Shown: positions 1-8,066 of the stretch, one piece after another
Layout of the letters: every line of letters starts with the position of its first letter
Position numbering within the stretch: the first letter of the stretch is position 1
NCBI GenBank assembly: GCA_026414805.1
Contig: JAOAIH010000022.1
Span: forward strand, 1-38,582
DNA from: Spirochaetota bacterium
GTDB taxonomy: Bacteria; Spirochaetota; UBA4802; UB4802
Length of the DNA stretch: 38,582 nucleotides
Reading direction: 5' to 3'
Notes under the pieces: generated by a model
What the model was told of the DNA's origin: nothing
What the model saw: only the letters and a program-made list of their open reading frames with translations
Databases searched by the model: none
Position numbers and translations under genes: made by a program

Positions 1-353
1 GTGGAGACACCATGCACCGTAGTTACGCCATGCACCGTCGTAGTATTGACACCATGCATGGCGTCACGACGACAATTTTGGTTTATAAGAAAAATCATAT
101 GTATATGATCGGGCATAATTACAAATTCGTCCAGAACAATGCCCATATTTGGTCGTAATTGTGGCGTTTTTAACCATTCCTGTTTTGCTATATCACCAAT
201 TTTGGAATGATGAATAATGCCATTAATTATTTCCCCAAAATATGGCACTCTGTCTTTGGTACATATGGTAATAAAATATGCACCATCTTGTGAATAATCA
301 TATCCCTGTAATCGTGATGATTCAATCCTAAAACGATTATTAAATAATGTCAT
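1..353 (-). CDS. REP-associated tyrosine transposase (RAYT, IS200-type Y1), 5' part, runs off the left edge
   Basis: Reading the minus strand from ATG at 353 gives an open frame to the window edge (about 117 codons, no stop). The N-terminal part has the RAYT pattern: a basic start, then YDYSQDGAYFITICTKDR, then a W-L-x-T-P segment and FVIMPDHIHMI, whose HIH is the HUH metal-binding pair of Y1 transposases. The catalytic tyrosine lies beyond the edge. AAAGG lies 8 bases upstream of the ATG. Directly after the HUH block the frame enters a short tandem repeat (1-75) encoding repeated VHGV units, which is not part of the catalytic core. Family members act on REP-type palindromes as single-strand transposases. 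Whether this copy is complete or active cannot be judged. Confidence 0.85.
   Translation of the reverse strand, partial: MTLFNNRFRIESSRLQGYDYSQDGAYFITICTKDRVPYFGEIINGIIHHSKIGDIAKQEWLKTPQLRPNMGIVLDEFVIMPDHIHMIFLINQNCRRDAMHGVNTTTVHGVTTVHGVS
7..61. repeat. in-frame degenerate tandem repeat inside the RAYT gene
   Basis: The heptamer CCATGCA occurs at 10, 28 and 52, spaced 18 and 24 bases apart (multiples of three), within longer similar units containing ACCATGCACCGTAGT-like text. On the coding (minus) strand it encodes repeated T-V-H-G-V units. The repeat may continue beyond the window edge. Confidence 0.7.
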
Positions 354-456
354 GGTGTAACCTTTATTTATAATGGTAAAATTGCTTATTCTCTATTTAT
401 ATAAACGCTTTGATGTTTAAAAATTTGAAAAATTATATGGAATTTTTTAAAGGTCT

Positions 457-484
457 TTGAAAAATTATTAACCTTTACTATAAT
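457..484 (+). promoter_or_regulatory. sigma-70-type promoter for the M16 peptidase gene
   Basis: TTGAAA at 457-462, a 16-base spacer, and a perfect TATAAT at 479-484. The ribosome binding site AAGGAG (503-508) and the ATG at 520 follow. A 13-base direct repeat, TTTGAAAAATTAT, lies at 424-436 and 456-468, the second copy overlapping the -35 box. Confidence 0.7.
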
Positions 485-519
485 TGAGATACTTACTAAT
501 ATAAGGAGAATTTCATCCT

Positions 520-2013
520 ATGATAAAAAAACAATGGATAATAAGTTTGGCATTTCTTCTCATCATTACACTCTTTACCATGAGCTATCGCCCAATTTAT
601 GCAAATCCTTTGCTTGGAATTGGAAATGTTGAACAATACACATTGCCTAATGGCATAACGTGTTTACTGGTAAACCGCGGGTATGCGCCAACGCTGGCAT
701 TGCTCATTTCTTTTAAAGTGGGTTCAGTTGATGAAAATTATCAGACAGCAGGTGCAGCGCACCTGCTGGAACACATGATGTTTAAGGGCACAAAAACTAT
801 TGGTACTACAAACTTTGAAGAAGAAAATAAATTGTTACAGCAGATAGAAGCAATTGGCGAAACCATTGATAGGATTTCATTAACAAACCCTGATAATGTG
901 CAGTTGCCCGTGTTGAAAGAGCGCCTAAAGATACTACAGGAAAAGGCAAATGCATATGTGGTAAACTCAGCCTACGATGCCATCTACACGCAGGCTGGTG
1001 GCATTAACTTCAATGCTGGCACTTCGCGTGATATGACGCAGTACTACATAGAGCTTCCCAATGAAGCGTTGGAACTGTGGGCAAAGCTGGAATCAGAGCG
1101 CATTAAAGAGCCGGTATTCAGACAGTTTTACACTGAACGCAACACAGTGTATGAGGAACGCCTCATGCGCTATGAGTCGGATCCGCAAAATAAATTGTTT
1201 GAAGATTTTTTAGGTCTTGCATTTTTGGCTCATCCCTACCGACATCCTACTATTGGTTACAAATCAAACATTCCGTTTTTATCGTTAAGTTTGGTGCGTA
1301 AATTTTATTTTGAACACTACACTCCGCAAAAGATGACCATCACTGTTGTGGGAAAACAGGATACAGCACATACGCTGAAAATATTACATCAATATTTTGG
1401 CACTATTCCACAATCGCCCTCACAGGATTTTGTTGCAATAAACGAAGATACTAAAAACAGCCGAAGGCTGGTAATGTACGCTGATGCAACACCATATCTT
1501 TTGATTGGATGGCATAAACCTACCATGCCTCATTTTGATGATTATGTGTTTGATATTGTGGCTGAGATTTTAGCAGGAGGGAAGAGTTCAAAGCTTTATA
1601 AAAAGCTAGTAATAGAAAAAAAGATTGCATCACAGGTTAATGCGTATAATGGGTATCCGGGAGCTCGATACAATAATCTTTTTATTCTTGAGTGTACTCC
1701 AAAGGACAGTTCATTAATTGAAGATGTGGAATCAATGCTATATAAAGAACTATATGAACTTGCACAGAACTGCACTCAAGATGACATTACTGCCGCAGTG
1801 CGCCGGCTTGAATCTGCGCTCATTTTTGACATTGATACCAATATTGGCATAGCACGGCTGCTCAGCTACTATCAAACAATTACCAACAACTGGCGGTATA
1901 TACTTACCTACAGCGATATGCTTGGTAAAGTGACATGCAATGATATACAGCGTGTCATTAGTACCTATTGCAAAAAAGAATGGGCAACTGTAGCAGTGTT
2001 GAAAAAGATGTAA
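520..2013 (+). CDS. secreted M16 family zinc metallopeptidase (active type)
   Basis: 497 residues. An N-terminal hydrophobic segment (about 5-28) looks like a signal peptide or anchor, so the enzyme probably acts in the periplasm. The inverted zinc motif HLLEH is at 81-85, and the conserved downstream glutamates are in TVYEERL (about 212-213), as in processing-peptidase/YmxG-type M16B proteins. About 50 extra residues sit between the zinc motif and the conserved glycine/asparagine region (AGGINFNAGTS). The start is set by AAGGAG 11 bases upstream and a good promoter. The next gene encodes a second M16 protein lacking the zinc motif, a common pairing of catalytic and non-catalytic subunits. 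The substrate is unknown. Confidence 0.9.
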   Translation: MIKKQWIISLAFLLIITLFTMSYRPIYANPLLGIGNVEQYTLPNGITCLLVNRGYAPTLALLISFKVGSVDENYQTAGAAHLLEHMMFKGTKTIGTTNFEEENKLLQQIEAIGETIDRISLTNPDNVQLPVLKERLKILQEKANAYVVNSAYDAIYTQAGGINFNAGTSRDMTQYYIELPNEALELWAKLESERIKEPVFRQFYTERNTVYEERLMRYESDPQNKLFEDFLGLAFLAHPYRHPTIGYKSNIPFLSLSLVRKFYFEHYTPQKMTITVVGKQDTAHTLKILHQYFGTIPQSPSQDFVAINEDTKNSRRLVMYADATPYLLIGWHKPTMPHFDDYVFDIVAEILAGGKSSKLYKKLVIEKKIASQVNAYNGYPGARYNNLFILECTPKDSSLIEDVESMLYKELYELAQNCTQDDITAAVRRLESALIFDIDTNIGIARLLSYYQTITNNWRYILTYSDMLGKVTCNDIQRVISTYCKKEWATVAVLKKM

Positions 2014-2040
2014 CCAATAGGTTTATAGAGAAATGTTAAC

Positions 2041-2073
2041 AAAAGCGGTTGCACATTGATTTGCACCGCTTTT
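2041..2073 (+). terminator. hairpin between the two M16 genes, possible terminator or attenuator
   Basis: AAAAGCGG (2041-2048) pairs perfectly with CCGCTTTT (2066-2073), and inner TGCA/TGCA pairs extend the stem after a one-base bulge. The 3' arm ends in only four T, so termination may be partial, leaving some read-through into the second M16 gene. Confidence 0.45.
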
Positions 2074-2129
2074 GGATGCAAGCCAGGATCTAAAATGGCA
2101 AATTAAAACTTTTATTGCGAGGATATGCA

Positions 2130-3509
2130 ATGAGGAAGAAAATCTTTGTAATTATACTTTTTGGTATAGTATCCCTTCCATTCCTTGTATCAGGCAAAAG
2201 CCCTATTACATTGCCACACATTGAAACAATCAAAAGCAATGGAGTGAATGTTTATTACACACAAGATACTTTGCCCCAGTGCACAGTGTATATTTCCATT
2301 GGTGCAGGCACTTTGTATGAAAATGCACACAATGCTGGCATTAGCCAGATGGCAGCGCTGGTGCTATCGCTTGGCGGTAGCAAAAATTACCCAAGTATCA
2401 ATGAGTACATAGATGCAGTTGGCGGCCGCTATTCCGTGAGTGCCTCTTTTGAAACTGTTACTATCACTATGCGTGTACATCAGGATGAAGCAGTAAAAGC
2501 CTTTGCTATCTTAGCTGATATTATTGCCAATCCGCTTTTTGATGAAAAGCTTGTGGCTACTGCGCGTTTTATGTGCAAGCAGCAGATACAGCAAAAGCAG
2601 GATGATCCAATGACTATTGCAATGGAAAAAGCACGGCAATGTGTGTTTGGCGATAGTGGCTATGGAGCGGTCATGACCCCAGAATCAGTGGATGCTGTTA
2701 CCGTTGCAGGGTTACAACAGTTTTGGAAGCACTATGTTGTGAAAGATAATGTCCGCATTGGAATTGTAACCTCATTGAACAAAGAAATAATACTAGATCA
2801 CATCACTCAATTAACTGATGCCATTGCTCACGGTTATGCTGTTGATTACCCAGTAGATTTGGAAAAGGCAATAAGAAATGTTAGCAATAAAGAATTATAC
2901 TTTATTGAAAAGGATATTCCACAATCAACAATCGTTATGGCAACTGTTGCCCCTCCAATTAAAAGCGCGAATCGTTATGCGCTTGAGGTTGGAAATTACA
3001 TACTGGGTGGTGGTTCATTTAATTCATGGCTCATGAATGAAATACGGGTAAAGAGGGGGTATGCGTATTCTACTGGATCGGTGCTTCGATTGCGTAAAAA
3101 TACTGGTCTTTTTTTAGCTTATTCCCAGACACAGGCTGCCACAACATTATCCACTATTGAAATAATGAAAAAGGTTATAGCTCAGTATGCTCAAACAGGA
3201 CCATCAGAAGAACAAGTGCGGTGGGCAAAGGATGCACTTGTGAAAAGTTACATATTTGAGTTCAACTCACTGCGCGATATTATACAATTTTATATGTGGC
3301 TGGATTATAATACTCTGCCAGTATCATATATACATGAATATACAGATGGAATAAATTCTGTGACAAAAGATACTATTACTCAATGCTTTAACGATATTGC
3401 AAGTAAATATATTATTGTGGTTGTGGGGAATAAAGAAGTGAAGCAACTACTGGATAGTAATGCAATACCTTACAAAGTCAATTGTACAAATACTTTACCC
3501 AACAAATGA
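2130..3509 (+). CDS. secreted M16 family peptidase-like protein, non-catalytic type
   Basis: 459 residues from the ATG at 2130, chosen because GAGGA lies 7 bases upstream; the frame also opens at a TTG at 2115. A signal-peptide-like N-terminus (MRKKIFVIILFGIVSLPFLVSG) is present. The position of the zinc motif reads GISQMAALVLSLGGS, so HxxEH is absent. The C-terminal M16 signature is intact (GGGSFNSWLMNEIR then RGYAYS), which in paired M16B proteins supplies the Arg/Tyr residues that contact substrate. It is probably the non-catalytic partner of the upstream peptidase. Its end overlaps the convergent minus-strand gene by 15 bases (3495-3509). Confidence 0.87.
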   Translation: MRKKIFVIILFGIVSLPFLVSGKSPITLPHIETIKSNGVNVYYTQDTLPQCTVYISIGAGTLYENAHNAGISQMAALVLSLGGSKNYPSINEYIDAVGGRYSVSASFETVTITMRVHQDEAVKAFAILADIIANPLFDEKLVATARFMCKQQIQQKQDDPMTIAMEKARQCVFGDSGYGAVMTPESVDAVTVAGLQQFWKHYVVKDNVRIGIVTSLNKEIILDHITQLTDAIAHGYAVDYPVDLEKAIRNVSNKELYFIEKDIPQSTIVMATVAPPIKSANRYALEVGNYILGGGSFNSWLMNEIRVKRGYAYSTGSVLRLRKNTGLFLAYSQTQAATTLSTIEIMKKVIAQYAQTGPSEEQVRWAKDALVKSYIFEFNSLRDIIQFYMWLDYNTLPVSYIHEYTDGINSVTKDTITQCFNDIASKYIIVVVGNKEVKQLLDSNAIPYKVNCTNTLPNK

Positions 3510-4322
3510 TTTGCTGGTACTTATCATATCTTCAAGCAGAGCACAGTCGGAAAGGATTTTGTTTGCCTCGGCAATTGTATTATCAATAGAGATGAGTGCA
3601 TCGGAATATGTTTGTTTTTGGAATGGTGTCATATTTCGTTTTTCTTCAATATGTTGCTGTTCAAGTAAGAACCTAATGTCTGATAATATTTTGATTATAG
3701 TTTTATATGCGTTCCTTACCTGATACCATAACTCGTAGTACTTTACATATCGTAATTTTGCTGTTTCAGAAGGTATTTCATCAAGTATCTTTCGGTGTTT
3801 TGTGTCTAACTTTGACTGATAGTATATTATTGAACGAGGATAATTGTTAAATTCGGTATACAGTTCATTGATTTTTTCAAGTGCCTGTATTCCATCCATA
3901 TCAAGATTTCGAAAATAGTCATTCATTGTATTCCATGACATTTTGTCGGTATCCGAAATTATATTGGAATTTGCTATACTCATGATAATTCCATTGAGCC
4001 TATCCTTGTGAGTTTTGACAATTTCAACTATATGGTTTATGCACATCTCAGGATCAAATTCCAGAACCTCGCCCAAATAGTCGTCATGGTTATGGTTTTC
4101 TACTTTTTCAGCTTTGCGCTGCAACTTTTGTGAAAAGTATGAGGCATGTTTGCGGGGTGTGCGCATGATTTTAACTATCTCTATTTTTCTTTGTGCTTTG
4201 TTATAGCGTAACCCATACATATTGCCGTATTTATCAATGTACCTGTTGGCTAAATCTAAAGTGCTGATTTTAGATGTATCAATCTGTGAAACATCGTCTA
4301 TACGTATAAAGCGTGTTTTCAT
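3495..4322 (-). CDS. protein of unknown function next to a PilZ gene
   Basis: 275 residues, not recognised. It is soluble-looking (no signal peptide or membrane segment), rich in charged residues and predicted to be largely helical in its second half (about 90-270). An N-terminal block (about 25-55) reads like a small beta unit (RYIDKYGNMYGLRYNKAQRK). A histidine-rich patch ENHNHDDY lies near residue 77. It follows the PilZ gene by 6 bases, so the two are very probably co-transcribed and may work in the same c-di-GMP-linked process. No function is assigned. Confidence 0.75.
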   Translation of the reverse strand: MKTRFIRIDDVSQIDTSKISTLDLANRYIDKYGNMYGLRYNKAQRKIEIVKIMRTPRKHASYFSQKLQRKAEKVENHNHDDYLGEVLEFDPEMCINHIVEIVKTHKDRLNGIIMSIANSNIISDTDKMSWNTMNDYFRNLDMDGIQALEKINELYTEFNNYPRSIIYYQSKLDTKHRKILDEIPSETAKLRYVKYYELWYQVRNAYKTIIKILSDIRFLLEQQHIEEKRNMTPFQKQTYSDALISIDNTIAEANKILSDCALLEDMISTSKSFVG

Positions 4323-4328
4323 CAGCGG

Positions 4329-4706
4329 TTATACCTGCGCTATTATTTCTTCTGGTAAAAGTTCATTAAAGCGTATAGCAACGTAACTATCGCCCTTAAC
4401 TTTTTTTGTTGCGTACCGTTGTGCCACCTCAGATGGATTGTCATGTATCATTCCGGTGCGGACAATTAAGCCAGTTAATTCCAGTTTGGTTTTATTGATT
4501 TTGCAATACAGTTTCATTGGCATCTGAACACTGACGCGACAATTGCATACCATAAACAAACCGGAAGAACTGATGTTGAGAATATATCCTTTGGATTTTA
4601 TTGCTGGCTTTTGGTTTGTACTAACTTTTTCTGGATCACCTTCAAAATATTCAAATCGAGTTTTAATGTTGCATTCTTTACGTTGATGTTGACGTTTTTC
4701 GGTCAT
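4329..4706 (-). CDS. PilZ domain protein, probable cyclic-di-GMP receptor
   Basis: 125 residues, essentially a single PilZ domain. Both c-di-GMP motifs are present: RxxxR as RQHQR (5-9) and NxSxxG as NISSSG (44-49), followed by beta-strand-like segments and a VAIRF strand near the end. There is no signal or membrane region, so it is cytoplasmic. It is the first gene of a two-gene minus-strand unit with the unknown 275-residue protein and is divergent from pyrG across a 195-base gap. Stand-alone PilZ proteins usually pass the second-messenger signal to a partner; the neighbouring gene is an obvious candidate, by inference only. Confidence 0.85.
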   Translation of the reverse strand: MTEKRQHQRKECNIKTRFEYFEGDPEKVSTNQKPAIKSKGYILNISSSGLFMVCNCRVSVQMPMKLYCKINKTKLELTGLIVRTGMIHDNPSEVAQRYATKKVKGDSYVAIRFNELLPEEIIAQV

Positions 4707-4762
4707 AGTAGTTTCCTGTGTAATAAAATTTATATTTTTTCTTTACAGAACATTAAATAGTA

Positions 4763-4789
4763 CGTATAGTATCTTACATGTTTTGTCAA
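4763..4789 (-). promoter_or_regulatory. candidate promoter for the PilZ operon
   Basis: On the minus strand there is a perfect TTGACA (4789 to 4784), a 15-base spacer and TATACG (4768 to 4763). The -35 is strong, but the -10 and spacing are only fair. Confidence 0.35.
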
Positions 4790-4835
4790 GAATATTGTTT
4801 TTGCTTTTAAAATTTGCGAAGTCACTTACAAATTC

Positions 4836-4864
4836 TTGACAGCTGTGTATCAGTACTGTTTATG
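4836..4864 (+). promoter_or_regulatory. candidate promoter for pyrG
   Basis: A perfect TTGACA (4836-4841), a 17-base spacer and a weak -10, TTTATG (4859-4864), lie about 37 bases before the pyrG ATG. With the divergent candidate on the other strand, this accounts for most of the 4707-4901 gap. Confidence 0.45.
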
Positions 4865-4901
4865 GCAACGTAGGTATTTTTGGTATTTTTGAGAGGATGT
4901 A

Positions 4902-6527
4902 ATGAAAGACAAAAAGACTAAATTTATTTTTGTAACTGGCGGTGTGTGTTCTTCTCTTGGAAAAGGGATATCAACAGCTTCATTGGGGTTGTTACTTGAA
5001 GGGCATGGGTATAAGCTTTCAATAATAAAGATGGACCCGTATATAAATATTGACCCTGGTACCATGAGTCCATTCCAGCATGGTGAAGTATATGTTACGG
5101 AAGATGGTGCCGAAACCGACCTTGACTTAGGCTACTATGAGCGTTTAACCAATGCAAAACTTACCCGCAAAAACTCAGTATCTACAGGTCAAATTTACTA
5201 TGAGGTGATAATGCGTGAGCGCCGTGGCGATTATTTAGGCAGGACTGTACAGGTGATACCGCATATTACCAATGAAATCAAAAAGCGAATATATGATGTT
5301 GCAAATGAAGATGATCTTGACTTCCTGCTTGTTGAGATTGGGGGGACAGTTGGTGATATTGAATCAATTCCGTTTTTGGAGGCAATCAGGCAGATACGAC
5401 AGGAGCTGGGGAAAACAAGAGTTCTTAATGTTCACTTAACACTGGTGCCCACAATCACAGTAGCAGGTGAACAAAAAACAAAGCCCACACAGCATTCAGT
5501 AAAAGAGTTAATGGAACTGGGGATATTGCCTGATATCCTGCTGTGCCGTTCTTCGCGGCCACTTAGTGATGAGTTAAAGAGCAAGATAGCGTTATTCTGT
5601 AATGTTTCGGAAAAAAATGTTATTTCAGCAGTTGATATAAGCCGTTCTATTTATGAAATTCCGTACATGCTGCATGAAAACAAATACGATGAGGTAGTTC
5701 TTGAGCATTTTGGCCTTCCTGTAAAACCGTTACATCTTCCTGAATGGGACAAATTTATCAAATCGTTAATGAACCCAAAGAAAAAGGTTACGATAGCTGT
5801 TGTTGGGAAGTATATTTCATTGCAGGATTCATACCGATCAATTTACGAAGCACTAATTCATGGTGCTGTTGCCAATGATGCAGAACTTGAAATAATACGG
5901 GTTGAGTCCGAAGAAATTGAACGGAAATATGTGAATAAGCTGGATGATTTATTTAAAGGAGTTAATGGGATATTAATACCCGGTGGATTTGGCAATAGGG
6001 GAATTGAGGGTAAAATTGCCACAATAGAATATGCACGGGTAAACAAAATACCACTTTTTGGAATTTGCCTGGGACTACAATGTGCAGTAATAGAGTTTGC
6101 TAGGCATGTGTGTGGTATGGAAAACGCAAATTCCACTGAATTTGATCCCACCACACCGTATCCTGTGATATCGCTTTTGGAAGAGCAGGAACTCATCGAT
6201 AAGATGGGTGGTACCATGCGGCTTGGTGCATATTTATGTGTATTTAAAGATGGTACAAAAATTAAATCAATCTACAATGCTGATTCAGCAATGGAACGCC
6301 ACAGGCATAGGTTTGAATTTACCCTTAAATATAAGAAAATATTTGAGGATAATGGCATGATTTTGTCAGGCTTTCATCCTGAAAATTATCTGGTGGAAAC
6401 AATTGAATACAAGGAACACCCATGGTTTATCTGTACACAATTTCATCCTGAATTTAAATCAAAGCCTGTTAAGCCACATCCATTATTTAAGGATTTTATT
6501 CGTGCTTCATTGGAAAATATACGATGA
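4902..6527 (+). CDS. pyrG: CTP synthase
   Basis: 541 residues, the usual length. It makes CTP from UTP, ATP and glutamine in the cytoplasm. The amidoligase domain (about 1-270) begins KFIFVTGGVCSSLGKG with its P-loop, followed by KMDPYINIDPGTMSPFQHGE. The class I glutamine amidotransferase domain (about 297-541) has the nucleophile elbow GICLG (Cys389) and the His-Glu pair in QFHPEF (His515, Glu517), so all catalytic residues are present. The start is fixed by GAGAGGA 4-6 bases before the ATG. It stands alone between the divergent PilZ unit and rpoN, with no convincing terminator in 6528-6635. Confidence 0.98.
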   Translation: MKDKKTKFIFVTGGVCSSLGKGISTASLGLLLEGHGYKLSIIKMDPYINIDPGTMSPFQHGEVYVTEDGAETDLDLGYYERLTNAKLTRKNSVSTGQIYYEVIMRERRGDYLGRTVQVIPHITNEIKKRIYDVANEDDLDFLLVEIGGTVGDIESIPFLEAIRQIRQELGKTRVLNVHLTLVPTITVAGEQKTKPTQHSVKELMELGILPDILLCRSSRPLSDELKSKIALFCNVSEKNVISAVDISRSIYEIPYMLHENKYDEVVLEHFGLPVKPLHLPEWDKFIKSLMNPKKKVTIAVVGKYISLQDSYRSIYEALIHGAVANDAELEIIRVESEEIERKYVNKLDDLFKGVNGILIPGGFGNRGIEGKIATIEYARVNKIPLFGICLGLQCAVIEFARHVCGMENANSTEFDPTTPYPVISLLEEQELIDKMGGTMRLGAYLCVFKDGTKIKSIYNADSAMERHRHRFEFTLKYKKIFEDNGMILSGFHPENYLVETIEYKEHPWFICTQFHPEFKSKPVKPHPLFKDFIRASLENIR

Positions 6528-6635
6528 TTATATAATTTAATTGGACAATTGATTTGTAATTTTTGTATATTAGATGTAATAGTAGAGATGGGAAGTGTAA
6601 TTTTTTAATTGAGGAAAAGTGTTGTGGGGGAATGA

Positions 6636-8066
6636 ATGGCTTTCTTAAAGCTTGATGTGGTACAAACCCAGCGTTTACGCCTTACCCAGAGTCTGCGACA
6701 ATCACTGGACCTGTTACAAATACCAACACTTGAATTAGAGGATATTATCTTACAGGAACTGGAAGAAAATCCTGTCCTTGAATGTGATGATAGCCTTGAT
6801 GAAGGCTTTGAATCATTGGATGCTGCCACCAAAACAGAAATAGAAGGAATTTCCACCAAAGAAGAGTATACTGTAGAATATGAAAGCGAAGATACTGGTT
6901 CTATTGAATATGAAAAAAAGAATGTTATGGAGATTGTGTCTCAGGCTGAAACACTGCAGGAGCATTTGTTGACACAGGCACGAATGCTAGAGCTATCGCC
7001 TGATGAAATGATGATGCTTGAAGAAATCATTACCAGTCTTGATGATAATGGATTTTTATCAAGTACTATAGAAAATTTGCAAAAAGAATTAGGTGCCGAT
7101 AGCTCAAAGATACAAAAACTGCTGCATATTATTCAAACCCTGGATCCTGTTGGATGTGGTGCAACAAATGTTACAGATTCATTACGTATTCAGGCACACT
7201 ATTTTTATCCTGATGACATACTGTTGCAGCACATAATAAAGGATTATCTGCCATACATTCAGCGGTATGAATACGATAAAGTGGCAAAACAACTAAATAT
7301 CAGTAAGGAAGAAGTAAAAGAAAAAGCCATACTCCTTACTACTTTAACACCTTACCCTGGAGCTCATTTTTTTACCCGTAAACCAATTTATGTTCGCCCG
7401 GATATTGAAGTGCAACTTATTGATGGGGAGGTTGTTATTAATTTGGTGGATGACTGGATGCCAAAGCTATATATAAATGCTCGTTATATTGAGATGCTGA
7501 AGCAAAAAAAAGTTGATGAAAAAACAAGGGAATTTATACATGATAAAGTGAACGCAGCAAAAAACTTGATAAACAATATCAGCAGGCGGAATGAAACACT
7601 TCTTCTTGTTGCCTATGCAATAATGAATAGGCAAAAAGATTTTTTACAAAAAGGACCCGGTTTTTTAAAGCCTTTAATTTACGCAGATCTTGAATCTGAA
7701 CTGGGATTCCATGAATCAACTATTGCTCGGGCGGTGGCTAATAAATATGCACAAACAAAATGGGGCGTGTTTGAGTTTAAATATTTCTTTGTGAAAAAAA
7801 TTCAGTCTGTACACAATGATGATACATCATCCGACATGATCATGAAACGCATTAAGGAGCTTGTGCAGAATGAATCCAAACAAAATCCTTTAAGTGATGA
7901 GGAAATACTTGACATACTGAAGGCAGAAGGTATTCGTATTGCGCGCAGGACAATTGCAAAATACAGGGATTTGTTATCTATCCCTGCGTCACATATACGT
8001 AAAAAATCATACTTAATTAAACATGAGGGTAACCATGAATCTAATAATTACAGGCAGAAATTTTGA
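6636..8066 (+). CDS. rpoN: RNA polymerase sigma-54 factor
   Basis: 476 residues. Region I (about 1-50) has the glutamine/leucine-rich activator-contact sequence (QRLRLTQSLRQSLDLLQ, then QELEENPVLE). An acidic region II follows, then the core-binding and DNA-binding domains. The RpoN box ARRTIAKYR lies at 436-444 and recognises the -24 element. The start has GGGGG five bases upstream. The end overlaps the start of hpf, suggesting translational coupling. A weak promoter-like pair (TGGACA at 6542, TATATT at 6566) lies upstream. The NtrX-type activator encoded 5.5 kb downstream in the same direction is a natural client of this sigma factor. Confidence 0.97.
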   Translation: MAFLKLDVVQTQRLRLTQSLRQSLDLLQIPTLELEDIILQELEENPVLECDDSLDEGFESLDAATKTEIEGISTKEEYTVEYESEDTGSIEYEKKNVMEIVSQAETLQEHLLTQARMLELSPDEMMMLEEIITSLDDNGFLSSTIENLQKELGADSSKIQKLLHIIQTLDPVGCGATNVTDSLRIQAHYFYPDDILLQHIIKDYLPYIQRYEYDKVAKQLNISKEEVKEKAILLTTLTPYPGAHFFTRKPIYVRPDIEVQLIDGEVVINLVDDWMPKLYINARYIEMLKQKKVDEKTREFIHDKVNAAKNLINNISRRNETLLLVAYAIMNRQKDFLQKGPGFLKPLIYADLESELGFHESTIARAVANKYAQTKWGVFEFKYFFVKKIQSVHNDDTSSDMIMKRIKELVQNESKQNPLSDEEILDILKAEGIRIARRTIAKYRDLLSIPASHIRKKSYLIKHEGNHESNNYRQKF

